Assembly (NCBI RefSeq): GCF_904846185.1
Contig: NZ_CAJGZQ010000004.1
Location: forward strand, 62,001 to 126,000
DNA: 64,000 bases
Source of the DNA: Psychrobacter immobilis
GTDB lineage: Bacteria > Pseudomonadota > Gammaproteobacteria > Pseudomonadales > Moraxellaceae
Reading direction: 5' to 3'
Under the pieces are notes generated by a model. That model was not told where the DNA came from, did not search any database, and was given only the letters and a program-made list of their open reading frames with translations. A program made the position numbers and the translations under genes. Shown here piece by piece: positions 52,691 through 62,231 of the stretch (position 1 is its first letter; the number at the start of each line of letters is the position of its first letter).

Positions 52691-52730
52691 ATATAAAGGC
52701 AAGCGCTGATGGCAGCACTTGCCTTTATAT
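52691..52730. terminator. Bidirectional terminator between the DUF4124 and SIMPL genes
   Basis: ATATAAAGGCAAG(C)GCTG / CAGC(A)CTTGCCTTTATAT around a 3-4-base loop. Both flanking genes converge here. Confidence 0.85.
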
Positions 52731-52766
52731 TTATCAGGATATTTATCAATTCTATGTATTTATAAC

Positions 52767-53483
52767 TTATTTAGTCAATTCAATCGTACCATTAGCAGTC
52801 ACTGAGATAGTACTATTACCAGATTCAAAACTTTGGCTAGGTACTGATTCGTCTGCTGCGCCTGCTTTCATGCTCATAGCACTATACATCGGACGTGGGT
52901 AGTTGCTACCTGTATTTAGATTCACATTGACGACACGATAGCTACGAGCATCCCAAGCGCGTGTTAGGTTTTTCGCTTGTTGCTGAAAAGCACGAGACGC
53001 ATTGGTCATCAGCTTTTGCTCAAGCGCATCCTTTTTGGTATCTGAGACACCAAAGTTCAGATTGTCCATCACCAGCGTTTCTTGTAGGTCAGCGATAAGT
53101 TGGCTGGTTGCTGCAAAGTCGGTGCTCTTTAAATCGATGTTTGCTTGTCCTGTCCAGCCAATGATTTTGTCATTTTTATCATAGCGAGGGTAGGTGCGCT
53201 GTTGTCCGGTACTCACGGTGACCGTTGGATAGCGCTTAGCAATTTTCATGGCATTATTAATTGAGGTGTTGAGCGTTGTCGCTAGAGTTTTAGAATCCGT
53301 TGCCTGCGCTTTTTTATATAAGCTGGCTCGTACTTCATCATTCTGGATTTCTTCTTTTACTTCTGTCTGAAAAGTAAGCTGATCGTAGCCTGTTGGTTCT
53401 GCATGCGCGCTACCCATCATGGCTGTGAGTAAAAATGCAGTACCAGTCGTTAGAGCGGCTTTATTAAGTAAAGTGGTTTTCAC
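52767..53483 (-). CDS. SIMPL (DUF541) domain periplasmic protein
   Basis: 238 residues. N-terminal signal peptide (about 1-28, ALTTGTAFLLTAMMGSAHA before EPTGYD). The rest is the SIMPL domain: LTFQTEVKEEIQNDEVRASLYKKAQATDSKTLATTLNTSINNAMKIAKRYPTVTVSTGQQRTYPRYDKNDKIIGWTGQANIDLKST-like and the end with ARSYRVVNVNLNTG. Related proteins are BP26 of Brucella (a channel-like ring) and mammalian SIMPL; the role in bacteria is unknown, with links to oxidative stress reported for YggE. The start is GTG at 53483, with AGGAG 6 bases upstream. Single gene. Confidence 0.87.
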   Translation of the reverse strand: MKTTLLNKAALTTGTAFLLTAMMGSAHAEPTGYDQLTFQTEVKEEIQNDEVRASLYKKAQATDSKTLATTLNTSINNAMKIAKRYPTVTVSTGQQRTYPRYDKNDKIIGWTGQANIDLKSTDFAATSQLIADLQETLVMDNLNFGVSDTKKDALEQKLMTNASRAFQQQAKNLTRAWDARSYRVVNVNLNTGSNYPRPMYSAMSMKAGAADESVPSQSFESGNSTISVTANGTIELTK

Positions 53484-53704
53484 AATGATCTCCTGAGTGA
53501 GTTATATCAATAGTATTTAGGTGAGCCATACCATAGGTAAGACTCGCCTTATTATGAGAAGCTGTCCATTTTAGTTATTAGTTGATACCGAGTATGCTCA
53601 GCTTCCTCAACTAAAATAGCAAAATTTAACAGGCTTGCTGTGAGAATTTTGTCACCTAAGTTACAGGGCGTTTTGAGGTAATAGAAAGAGTTTTACGATA
53701 GGGG

Positions 53705-53732
53705 TTGTAATATTTAAAAATTCTTGTATAAT
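53705..53732 (+). promoter_or_regulatory. Promoter of the SRP RNA gene
   Basis: TTGTAA (-35, 53705-53710), 16-base spacer, perfect TATAAT (-10, 53727-53732). Transcription would start near 53739-53741, the 5' end of the SRP RNA helix. Confidence 0.8.
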
Positions 53733-53740
53733 TTGCAACT

Positions 53741-53850
<110 letters not shown>

Positions 53851-54041
53851 TTTTTTTGCCTAAAATTTGATACCTGTTTTGATATTTAATCAAAAATGCT
53901 CGTTTGATCTATTAAGCCCTTCATTGTAAAGGGCTTTTTTTCGACCTTTTTTTGTCCGATTTTGACCTTTGATTGATTAATATGGGTTAAAATACAATGT
54001 ATTAACTTTTATTAACATTCTGGACACTTTAGGGTTTTCTT

Positions 54042-54638
54042 ATGAAGATGTTTGTTTGGTTGTTCATTGCCTTTGTGCTACTAGTGATTGTGTTTGGCGT
54101 ATCTATATTTAATAAATTGGTACGCGCTCGCAATCAAGCGAAAAATGGTTTTGCTCAAATAGATGTACAACTGAAGCGCCGTCATGATTTGATTCCAAAT
54201 TTGGTTGAAACTGCTAAACGCTATCTGACGCATGAAGAAGAGACGCTGACCCGTGTGATTAGTGCACGTAATCATGCCCAGAGCTTGCAAGACTCCAATA
54301 CACATCAGCCAGACTCGCTTGAGCATATGGCGCTATTTGCCAAAGCTGAGAGTATGCTGTCTAAAGCGTTAGGGCAGTTTTCAGCGGTTGTGGAAGCTTA
54401 CCCTGAGCTAAAGGCGGACAGCATGATTAAAGAGTTGATGGATGAGCTGACCAATACTGAGAACCGCATTGGCTTCGCCCGTCAGCACTATAATGACAGC
54501 GTGATGTTCTACAACAATGACCGCGAGGTATTTCCCAACAATCTTATTAGTACGACTTTTGGCTTTCGCCCGTTAAGCCCGCTAGTTTTTGAAGACAGAA
54601 AGGTGATCGCTCAAGCACCTGTCGTCAATATGGGCTGA
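54042..54638 (+). CDS. LemA family protein
   Basis: 198 residues. One N-terminal transmembrane helix (about 3-23, FVWLFIAFVLLVIVFGVSIF) and then the LemA four-helix bundle: NKLVRARNQAKNGFAQIDVQLKRRHDLIPNLVETAKRYLTHEEETLTRVISARNHA and ELTNTENRIGFARQHYNDSVMFYNNDREVFPNNLI, all hallmarks of the family. Function is not settled; LemA and an M48 protease are neighbours in many genomes, as here (59 bases apart), which suggests a membrane quality-control unit. The ATG is at 54042; an AGGG is about 10 bases upstream. Confidence 0.93.
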   Translation: MKMFVWLFIAFVLLVIVFGVSIFNKLVRARNQAKNGFAQIDVQLKRRHDLIPNLVETAKRYLTHEEETLTRVISARNHAQSLQDSNTHQPDSLEHMALFAKAESMLSKALGQFSAVVEAYPELKADSMIKELMDELTNTENRIGFARQHYNDSVMFYNNDREVFPNNLISTTFGFRPLSPLVFEDRKVIAQAPVVNMG

Positions 54639-54696
54639 TATTGAATTATATTCATATGTTCAGATGCGTTTAGCTATTTTTAAGTCAGGCATATAG

Positions 54697-57600
54697 ATGG
54701 ATTTTTTTGGTGAACAACGCACCCGTACCCAGCGAAGTCTGTTGCTCTATGGGCTATTTTTTCTTATTGTCTTTGCCCATCTGGCAGTAGCGCTGGGTAT
54801 CATGGCGCTGCTGCTAACGATATTTACTGGTGGCATTTATCATTGGGTGTTGATACTGGTTGCTATCTGGACAATCGGTAGCTTTGTGATCGGTAGTTTT
54901 TTAGAGTACAGACGTTTAGAAGCGGGCGGTCGCGCTATTGCTCAGCGTGTGGGCGGGGTTCGGCTGTTTATCGACCACAGCCAAGATGCGTGGGAGCATA
55001 GTCAAGGGGTTGCCCATCAGCATGAGCCTATACCAAAGGTTCGTTTCAGCGCCCACCATATCGCCGTGCGTAATGAGCGAGATTTTCCGCCTGTCTACCG
55101 TCGTTATTACGAGATTGCCCAGCAGCTAGCCATTGCTTCAGGTGTACGTATGCCGATTCTCTATATACTGCCTGATGAGCAAGGTATTAACGGCTTCGTT
55201 GCTGGTCGTCATAGTCAAGATATGGTGTTGGTCGTCACTCAAGGCGCGATTGATAAGCTGTCCGATGAGGGGCTGTATGGGCTGATAGGGCATGAATATG
55301 GTCATATCTTGCATGGTGATGCGACATTTAATTTGCAACTGATGGTGGTGCTGGCAGGCTTGCAATTACTCTATGACTGGAGTGATTCTATTAATAATTT
55401 TGGCGCTGGTAATCAACGCAGTCATCAGAATAGCCATCACAATTATTTTGATGATGCGGTCAATCGACGCAATCTCTTGTCACAAAGAGTCGTCGATAGC
55501 CATGCGCGTAGCACTGAAGCCCAAACCGCCAACTTTACCACCCATAGTGAATGGGTAAGCTATTGGCAAAGTCAATCACAAAGCCAGCAGTCGTCAGCTA
55601 AGAGCCAGTCACGATGGCTACAAAATAATAATAAGTTCGATAGTCAAGCACCGCGCAATATTTGGACGTTGTTAATACATGGATTGAGTTTTTCGAGTAT
55701 GGCCAGTGCGCAACTGATTAAACACAGCTTTAATCGCCAGCGTGAATTGCTTGCCGATGCGACCAGCGTGCAGCTGACACGCTCGCCGGCTATTATGGAA
55801 ACCTTACAAACCATTCATCAAGATTCGCTTGGTTCGCGCTTAACCAGTATCGCCGATATCAATGGTCTTAGTCACTTCTTCTTTGCCAGTAGTGGTGCTG
55901 ATTTGGGTGACGTCTCTTGGTTTGCCACCCATCCGAGCTTGGCTGAGCGAATGAGTGCCATTAATGCCAACGCTTATCATGATTTTGCGGTACAAGTGGC
56001 TAAAGAAAAGCGCATAAATCAACAGAAAATAAAAGAGATATATGAGCAGCGGCGATTAGGGGATTGGGGCGTCATAAAAGCAAATAGCCTAAGCAAAAAT
56101 AAACAAGAAAAAAATAGCCAATCATCAATATTTGAAACTCAATCAGCGTTAAATAACAATAAAAGCCTTACTAATAACAGCAATGATGTTATAGACAAAA
56201 AAATTACTGCTTTTCCTGCAAATGAAATAAAGAATGAGTTGGACGAAGATAAGGGGCTAGAGTTTGTTATCGAGAAAGATGTCATTGTTGAAGGACGTTT
56301 ACAGATTCAAGCGCAAAATACCGGTATTCATCAGTTGCTCAAGCCATGGCAAGCAAAACATGATAGCGATTTGCCATCGGATAGATTGATTGGTATCGAC
56401 GATAGACAAAAAGTTTCACTGCCGCAGTATATACTCAATCACAGTTATCACCCGCTCGGGGCGCAAGCTTTGATTGAAGCTGTTATGTTATGCCATCAAG
56501 GTCGCATATTATCAACGACTGAGAGTTATGACTTGAGTGATATCTGGCTTGAACTTGCTAACGATAAAACGTCTGCTGCTGAAATCGATAATAACGCTAG
56601 CGCTAATATTAGCAGCCACCCCCAATTTTTAGCGCATACGATAGATCATAGATTATTAGCGGCAGTGGCACATCTTGATAGGCGTTTAGACAACGCATTG
56701 ATTGCATTGGCAATAAAGCAATTGAGTCAGCATAACCTGTCAGAAACTGCTATCAATGAATCACGCTTAAGATATGAAGCGAGTCATAGCAATCAAGATC
56801 ATCAACATTATGTGCAGCAAAAAAAGTGTCGTACAATGCTGATGCGCTATCAACAGGGTATCATTGAGCTATTTGAACACTACCTAACGGCGGATTTAAG
56901 TCAACATTTCGCTGATAACATAGCCAGTGAAGATGGTGCTATGGATAAAATTAAGCCAGTATCAACGCACTCAGGAAAAATCGACTCTCGGTTGCCACCG
57001 ATTTTATCATTATGGCAAGCGCTACAGTTGCAGCAATTATTACCTATATTGTCTACTGTATTGAACGAGGAACACGTGCATGCTCAGCCTCAGCTATTAT
57101 GGTTATGGCAGCAAACATTGCAAGCGGGTAGAGATGATATTTATGACCAGCTTGACCCTTCAGGACAGGTATTTGATGGTCTCGATGTTGCCGCGAAAGC
57201 AATGCTTACTTTATTGGCTTATCGCCTATCAAAAGATGTCAAGGGTCAGGTCGTATCAGCACTAGATAGCTCAGTACACATTTCAGCACCTACTTCAGTA
57301 CTCGGCTATAATAATGACAGTGTTGCTCACTATCTTGTGGATTTGCGGCGTCATGCACGTTTGATTGATATTGACTTAGCCGCTGTTAGTGACGCAAATT
57401 TGCAATGGCTACTATTGACTGTGCAAAATATAAATAGTGTCCAATTATTGGCAGTGATAGAAGTGGTGTCTATTTTTATAGCGCCTGCCAGTCAGTCGCC
57501 TGCATCAGAAGCCAAACGTAATGATAATTATAGACAGAGGCAACAGGGCGGCGATCAAATAGATTATAATGCTCATAGACAAGACGGAAATGCAGATAGT

Positions 57601-57774
57601 GTAGATAAGGCGGGCAATGATAGTCTGCGCCATTCTTATGCTTATCATACTTACCGGCAATGGCTGAGTACATTGCATACGGTGATGTTACACGATACGA
57701 TAGTCAGTCAAGATGAATATGATTGCTTGTCCATATTAGCCAATCATTGGTTAGGCGTTCGGCAGCTTTTTTGA
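54697..57774 (+). CDS. Very large M48-family membrane metalloprotease
   Basis: 1025 residues, far longer than most M48 proteases paired with LemA (about 300-700). Two transmembrane segments at about 14-36 and 45-68 precede the catalytic domain. The zinc motif HEYGH is at residues 199-203 in YGLIGHEYGHILHGD, and the third ligand is Glu350 in FNRQRELLADATSVQLTR. The stretch ILPDEQGINGFVAGRHSQDMVLVVTQGAI is typical. After about residue 440 a hydrophilic Asn/Ser/Lys-rich linker (LSKNKQEKNSQSS...NNNKSLTNNSND) leads to a C-terminal half without a domain I recognise, helical in appearance and ending in DCLSILANHWLGVRQLF. It probably acts at the inner membrane with LemA. The C-terminal half is the part to question. 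Confidence 0.88.
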   Translation: MDFFGEQRTRTQRSLLLYGLFFLIVFAHLAVALGIMALLLTIFTGGIYHWVLILVAIWTIGSFVIGSFLEYRRLEAGGRAIAQRVGGVRLFIDHSQDAWEHSQGVAHQHEPIPKVRFSAHHIAVRNERDFPPVYRRYYEIAQQLAIASGVRMPILYILPDEQGINGFVAGRHSQDMVLVVTQGAIDKLSDEGLYGLIGHEYGHILHGDATFNLQLMVVLAGLQLLYDWSDSINNFGAGNQRSHQNSHHNYFDDAVNRRNLLSQRVVDSHARSTEAQTANFTTHSEWVSYWQSQSQSQQSSAKSQSRWLQNNNKFDSQAPRNIWTLLIHGLSFSSMASAQLIKHSFNRQRELLADATSVQLTRSPAIMETLQTIHQDSLGSRLTSIADINGLSHFFFASSGADLGDVSWFATHPSLAERMSAINANAYHDFAVQVAKEKRINQQKIKEIYEQRRLGDWGVIKANSLSKNKQEKNSQSSIFETQSALNNNKSLTNNSNDVIDKKITAFPANEIKNELDEDKGLEFVIEKDVIVEGRLQIQAQNTGIHQLLKPWQAKHDSDLPSDRLIGIDDRQKVSLPQYILNHSYHPLGAQALIEAVMLCHQGRILSTTESYDLSDIWLELANDKTSAAEIDNNASANISSHPQFLAHTIDHRLLAAVAHLDRRLDNALIALAIKQLSQHNLSETAINESRLRYEASHSNQDHQHYVQQKKCRTMLMRYQQGIIELFEHYLTADLSQHFADNIASEDGAMDKIKPVSTHSGKIDSRLPPILSLWQALQLQQLLPILSTVLNEEHVHAQPQLLWLWQQTLQAGRDDIYDQLDPSGQVFDGLDVAAKAMLTLLAYRLSKDVKGQVVSALDSSVHISAPTSVLGYNNDSVAHYLVDLRRHARLIDIDLAAVSDANLQWLLLTVQNINSVQLLAVIEVVSIFIAPASQSPASEAKRNDNYRQRQQGGDQIDYNAHRQDGNADSVDKAGNDSLRHSYAYHTYRQWLSTLHTVMLHDTIVSQDEYDCLSILANHWLGVRQLF

Positions 57775-57921
57775 ACAATATCATTGACGGCATTTAAGTA
57801 TTCTTTTTTAAATTGAATGGACTATATTTTTAATCCTTTTTTTTAACATCGTTCTCTAATATTGTTCCTTGCCATTAAAAGTCAGTAAATCCATTTTAGA
57901 TAAGTAGGATAGTAAATAAGC

Positions 57922-58827
57922 ATGAGTGATATCCAAGAGCCGCTAGTTGTATTACAGCATCGTATGCAGCAGCGCCAGATTTTAGCGATGATGGGTATCA
58001 CTCAGTGGGTGCAGCCGAGCTCTGAAACTATGAATATCGCAGATATTTCTGCGCCTACTCTGGCTGATCCGGCTACCACTAACTCGACTATCGTTAATAC
58101 CAGCACGACCTATATTCCTGCTGCTGCGACCACTGAACAGCCAAGTGTTAAGTATCCCAATGGTGATGATATAAGCGTTGGGATGTCGCATTCAGCATCT
58201 GCTGATTCGCTATCAGGTATAGTGGATGATGAGTCTGCTAATCACTATTATGATGCTAATAAGATAGGTTTAAACCATTCTGACCAGCAAAGCCCTGTTA
58301 CTTATAATTTTGACTCGACTACTCCTGACATCTCTAAGCCCGCCGTGACTTCCCTTGTAAATACTGTCGTTCAGCAAACTGCGATTGGTAATGTAAATAA
58401 TACTGCAAGCTTTGAAGATGGCAGTTTTAAAGAAGAGGGCTTTCAAGAGGAAAGCTTTAAAAAGGTAGCACCCTTTGATTTACAAGGTGGTCGCTATGGC
58501 GATTGGGTGATTTTGGTGGATATCCAAGCCCTTAATCATGACAGCCAAAAACTGTGGCAAAATATTACGCAAGCGTTATCCATCAGTTGTGAGACGACCT
58601 CATTTCCTATTTGTGAAGGTATGGATACGGCTGAGCTTGCCAATGCCAGCCTTGCTGGATACGTCTTTAAAATTGGCCGTAGCGAAGAGATACAGGTAGT
58701 GACATTGACCGCACTTCCTGAAGGTTTGGAACATCCTAACCTGACGACTGCACCCACGTTGGATGAAATGCTTACTGATAGTAATCTCAAACGTCAGCTT
58801 TGGGAGCAGTTATCGAGTCAGAGTTAA
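57922..58827 (+). CDS. holD: Probable DNA polymerase III psi subunit (HolD) with a long low-complexity insertion
   Basis: 301 residues. Residues 1-35 end in QILAMMGITQWVQP, like the QLQQLGITQW start of E. coli psi, whose tryptophan in GITQW docks on the clamp-loader collar. Residues about 190-301 follow the order of the psi core: GDWVILVDIQALNHDSQKLWQNITQALSIS (as LVMVANDLPALTDPLVSDVLRALTVS), ICEG..., AGYVFKIGRSEE, and LDEMLTDSNLKRQLWEQLSS (as LTDLRANPTARAALWQQI). Between them lies about 150 residues rich in Ser, Thr, Asn and Asp with no fold. Psi bridges the clamp loader, chi and SSB. Length is double the E. coli protein. The match is by eye; an unrelated protein is unlikely but not excluded. 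Confidence 0.75.
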   Translation: MSDIQEPLVVLQHRMQQRQILAMMGITQWVQPSSETMNIADISAPTLADPATTNSTIVNTSTTYIPAAATTEQPSVKYPNGDDISVGMSHSASADSLSGIVDDESANHYYDANKIGLNHSDQQSPVTYNFDSTTPDISKPAVTSLVNTVVQQTAIGNVNNTASFEDGSFKEEGFQEESFKKVAPFDLQGGRYGDWVILVDIQALNHDSQKLWQNITQALSISCETTSFPICEGMDTAELANASLAGYVFKIGRSEEIQVVTLTALPEGLEHPNLTTAPTLDEMLTDSNLKRQLWEQLSSQS

Positions 58828-58934
58828 AGGCTTGCCACTTACTATGACAGAGATTAAAAAATAACGATAAAACTCACCTTCAACATTTAACCTTTAATAA
58901 CCACGATGACTTCATCATATTTAGGATATTGATT

Positions 58935-60044
58935 ATGACCACTAAAGCCGCTCCTAACCGCGTACCCAATTTTTCAGCGGGACCTGCTACTATACCGACG
59001 GCCGTATTATCACGCGCTCAAGAAGAGTTGCTTGATTGGCAGGGACGTGGCATGTCGGTCATGGAAGTGAGTCACCGTAGTAAAGAATACATCGCGATTA
59101 CCGAAAAAGCCGAAGCCAAATTGCGCTCGTTGATGGAGATTCCAGATAACTATAAAGTGCTGTTTTTACAAGGTGGCGCTAGCTTACAGTTTTCAGCGAT
59201 TCCATTAAACTTGCTAAATAGTGGGCGCGCAGACTATCTAACGACGGGTGCATGGTCTGGTAAAGCGGTCAAAGAAGCCCAGCGCTATGCCAAACTAGGT
59301 CTTGGTGAAGTTAACGAAGTTGCAACAGGCAAAGGTAGCAGCTTTACTGATGTACCAGCCGAGAGCGAGTGGAATATTAGCAAAGATGCCGCCTATTTTC
59401 ATTACTGTGCCAACGAAACCATTCATGGTTTGCAAATATTTGAGCCGCCACAAGTCGATGCGCCGATTGTCGTTGATATGTCTTCTTGCATTTTGTCACA
59501 GCCTATTGATGTCTCTAAATTTGGCATGATTTACGCGGGCGCGCAAAAAAATATCGGGCCAGCAGGTCTGATTATCGTGATTATCCGTGAAGATTTATTG
59601 GGCAAAGCGAGTGAATGGTGCCCACTGCTGATGAACTATGAGCACCAAGCTGAAAAAGAATCCATGTCAAACACACCAGCGACGTATTCTTGGTATTTAG
59701 CAGGGCTGGTGTTTGATTGGCTAGAGGAGCAGGGCGGCGTCGCTGCTATCGGCAAAATCAACCAACAAAAAGCCGATTTACTCTATAAAACGATTGATGA
59801 TAGCAGCTTCTATAGCAATCCAGTTGACCCCAAATATCGCTCTATCATGAATGTGCCTTTTACCTTAGCCGACAGCAGCCTTGATAAAGTATTCTTAGAA
59901 GAGTCGGAAGCGGCAGGCTTGATGAATCTAAAAGGTCACCGCGATGTGGGCGGTATGCGTGCCAGCATTTACAATGCAGTGTCATTAGATTGGGTGCAGC
60001 AGTTGGTTGACTTTATGATTGCGTTTGAGAAAAAACACGCATAA
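58935..60044 (+). CDS. serC: Phosphoserine aminotransferase
   Basis: PLP enzyme of serine synthesis (3-phosphohydroxypyruvate to phosphoserine), also used in pyridoxal synthesis with pdxA. 369 residues. Start FSAGPATIPTAVLSRAQEELLDW, HRSKEY, VLFLQGGASLQFSAIPLNLL, ADYLTTGAWSGKA, HYCANETIHGLQI, the PLP lysine in MIYAGAQKNIGPAGLII and the C-terminal GHRDVGGMRASIYNAVSLDWVQQLVDFM. The ATG at 58935 follows TAGGA by 8 bases; a TTG at 58929 lies too close to it. Single gene, ended by a strong terminator. Confidence 0.97.
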   Translation: MTTKAAPNRVPNFSAGPATIPTAVLSRAQEELLDWQGRGMSVMEVSHRSKEYIAITEKAEAKLRSLMEIPDNYKVLFLQGGASLQFSAIPLNLLNSGRADYLTTGAWSGKAVKEAQRYAKLGLGEVNEVATGKGSSFTDVPAESEWNISKDAAYFHYCANETIHGLQIFEPPQVDAPIVVDMSSCILSQPIDVSKFGMIYAGAQKNIGPAGLIIVIIREDLLGKASEWCPLLMNYEHQAEKESMSNTPATYSWYLAGLVFDWLEEQGGVAAIGKINQQKADLLYKTIDDSSFYSNPVDPKYRSIMNVPFTLADSSLDKVFLEESEAAGLMNLKGHRDVGGMRASIYNAVSLDWVQQLVDFMIAFEKKHA

Positions 60045-60064
60045 ATTATGTATAGACTTTAAAA

Positions 60065-60100
60065 TAAAAGACGCAGCTTTTACAAGCTGCGTCTTTTTTT
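60065..60100 (+). terminator. Terminator of serC
   Basis: AAAGACGCAGCTT / AAGCTGCGTCTTT around a 4-base loop, then a T run of seven; about 20-55 bases after the stop. Confidence 0.93.
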
Positions 60101-60294
60101 ATACGCGTTAGTATTCTTTTAAGATAAATGATGCATCATGTAGCAACTCTAACGCTGCAAACCATTAGGTTAAAAAACCTAAGTTTGTTATGATAAAATT
60201 CTGCAGCACTCACTCTTTTCAATTATATGGTAGCACTTAAGTAAAATTTCATCATATTCATTGGGCTAGTACAAGGGTTTGTTATAACTTTATT

Positions 60295-62127
60295 ATGATA
60301 AAAAACACCATACTAAAAGCCGTCTTGCTTGCCATTACTATTAGCTGGATACCAGTTAGTATGGCGGTGCCAATCACTACTACTGCGCTTGGTCATAATA
60401 GTACCACTGAGTATATTGACGTGCCATATATGCCCTATGCCAATCCAAAGGCGCCCAAAGGTGGTACATTATCACTGGATGCACGCGGTACCTTTAATGC
60501 GGCCAACAAGTGGATGACCACAGGTGTGGCGATGGTTGGCACCGATTATCTCTATGACACCTTGATGACTGGCTCATTAAATGAAGCCTTTACCATGTAT
60601 CCGCAGCTGGCAACCAAAGTAACTTATGATCCCGACGATACTAGTTGGATTATTTACCATATTAATCCTGCTGCGCGCTTTTGGGATGGCACGCCGGTCA
60701 CCAGCAGTGACGTCAAAGCGACTTATGATGCACTGTTAAATAAAGGTCCGATGTATATTCGCAGCTATTTGGGTGATATTAAAAATATTGAAATTATTAA
60801 TAAGCAACAAGTAAAATTCATCTTTAACTCTGATGACAATAAAGAGATTTTATTAACCGTCGGACAGTTTCCTATTTTTGCTAAGTCCTCTATCGATACG
60901 GATTTTGAAAAAATAACGTTGACGCCATTGATGGGCAGTGGACCTTATAAGTTAGGACGTGTCGATGCAGGGCGCTCGGTCAGCTATGTACGTGATCCCA
61001 ATTATTGGGGTCGTGATTTGATGGTCAATCGCGGTCGTTATAACTTTGATATGATTAAGTTTGTTTATTATCAAAGCGATGAGATTGCCTTTGAAGGTTT
61101 TAAGTCTGGTCAATATCGTTTTCGCCCTGAGAATAAAGCGTCGAACTGGGCAACGGGTTATAACTTCCCTGCAGTCAAGGCAGGTCTTATCAATAAAGAA
61201 ACCATAAGCAGCGAAAACCCAGTACCAATGCAAGGTCTGGTCATGAATATGCGACGTCCCATCTTTCAAGATATTCGCGTTCGCCAAGCACTGAGCAAGG
61301 CTTACGACTTTGAGTGGATGAATAAGACCTTGTTTCATGGGCAGTATGAACGCTTACAGAGTTTCTTTCATGGCTCTGAGCTTGCCGCAACAGGGATGCC
61401 GTCTGCTGAAGAGATGCAGGTGCTTACGCCTTTATTACCCAAGCTTGAACCGCTGCAACGTCAAGCCGTATTAATGGAGTGGCAATTGCCGACCAGTGAC
61501 GGTAGTGGCTTTAACCGTAAAGAGTTACTAGAAGCACGGCAGCTGTTGCTAGATGCTGGATTTTATTATAACGATATGAAGCTATATCAGCCCAATGGAC
61601 AACTTGCTCAGATTGAGGTTTTAATGATGGGCGATACTATGGGTCGGGTGCTGCTGCCATATATTCGAAATCTAAAGCGCTTGGGATTTGATGCCACGTT
61701 ACGTCAAGTCGACGGACCACAATATTATGAGCGGGTACGCCGTTTTGACTACGACATGATAGTTGATAAATTTGCTCAGAGTTTATCCCCTGGTGCAGAA
61801 CAAGTTGGCTTTTGGGGTAGCTCAGCGGCTGACCAAGTGGGTAATAGAAATACTATCGGCATCAAAAACCCAGAGATTGACGCGGTGATAGAGCAGCTTG
61901 GTAATGCTAAAACTCGCGACGATACTATATTATATACTCAGGTGCTCGATCGCCTACTACGTGCTGGTCATTATTTAGTGCCTTTATACGGCAAATCAGC
62001 GACCAATGTCGCCTATTGGGATCAATATCGTCATACTGAAAAACTGCCCTCTAATGCCATCGGTATTGACTACTGGTGGACGGACAAAGAAGCAGAAGCA
62101 CGTGTTAACCAATACTTGAAGCAATGA
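60295..62127 (+). CDS. yejA: Periplasmic solute-binding protein of the YejA family (peptide ABC transporter)
   Basis: 610 residues. Signal peptide at about 1-24 (TILKAVLLAITISWIPVSMA before VPITTT). Then the SBP_bac_5 family: YMPYANPKAPKGGTLSLDARGTFNAAN, TDYLYDTLMTGSLNEAFTMYPQLATK, FWDGTPVTSSDVKATYDALL, LTPLMGSGPYKL and VRQALSKAYDFEWMN. The PKAPKGGTL and LYDTLM...EPF-like order matches YejA, which binds microcin C and related peptides for the YejBEF transporter; true in vivo substrates are likely peptides. The yejB gene follows after gloB. Start is the ATG at 60295; the ribosome-binding site is weak. Confidence 0.9.
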   Translation: MIKNTILKAVLLAITISWIPVSMAVPITTTALGHNSTTEYIDVPYMPYANPKAPKGGTLSLDARGTFNAANKWMTTGVAMVGTDYLYDTLMTGSLNEAFTMYPQLATKVTYDPDDTSWIIYHINPAARFWDGTPVTSSDVKATYDALLNKGPMYIRSYLGDIKNIEIINKQQVKFIFNSDDNKEILLTVGQFPIFAKSSIDTDFEKITLTPLMGSGPYKLGRVDAGRSVSYVRDPNYWGRDLMVNRGRYNFDMIKFVYYQSDEIAFEGFKSGQYRFRPENKASNWATGYNFPAVKAGLINKETISSENPVPMQGLVMNMRRPIFQDIRVRQALSKAYDFEWMNKTLFHGQYERLQSFFHGSELAATGMPSAEEMQVLTPLLPKLEPLQRQAVLMEWQLPTSDGSGFNRKELLEARQLLLDAGFYYNDMKLYQPNGQLAQIEVLMMGDTMGRVLLPYIRNLKRLGFDATLRQVDGPQYYERVRRFDYDMIVDKFAQSLSPGAEQVGFWGSSAADQVGNRNTIGIKNPEIDAVIEQLGNAKTRDDTILYTQVLDRLLRAGHYLVPLYGKSATNVAYWDQYRHTEKLPSNAIGIDYWWTDKEAEARVNQYLKQ

Positions 62128-62231
62128 TTTAGAACAATGAATGAAATAACGCTGCATCTTAAAATTTTATTTCGTTTAAAAAATCAATAAAAGACATCAG
62201 CAATAAAGATAACTACTGGTAAGGATTTAAT

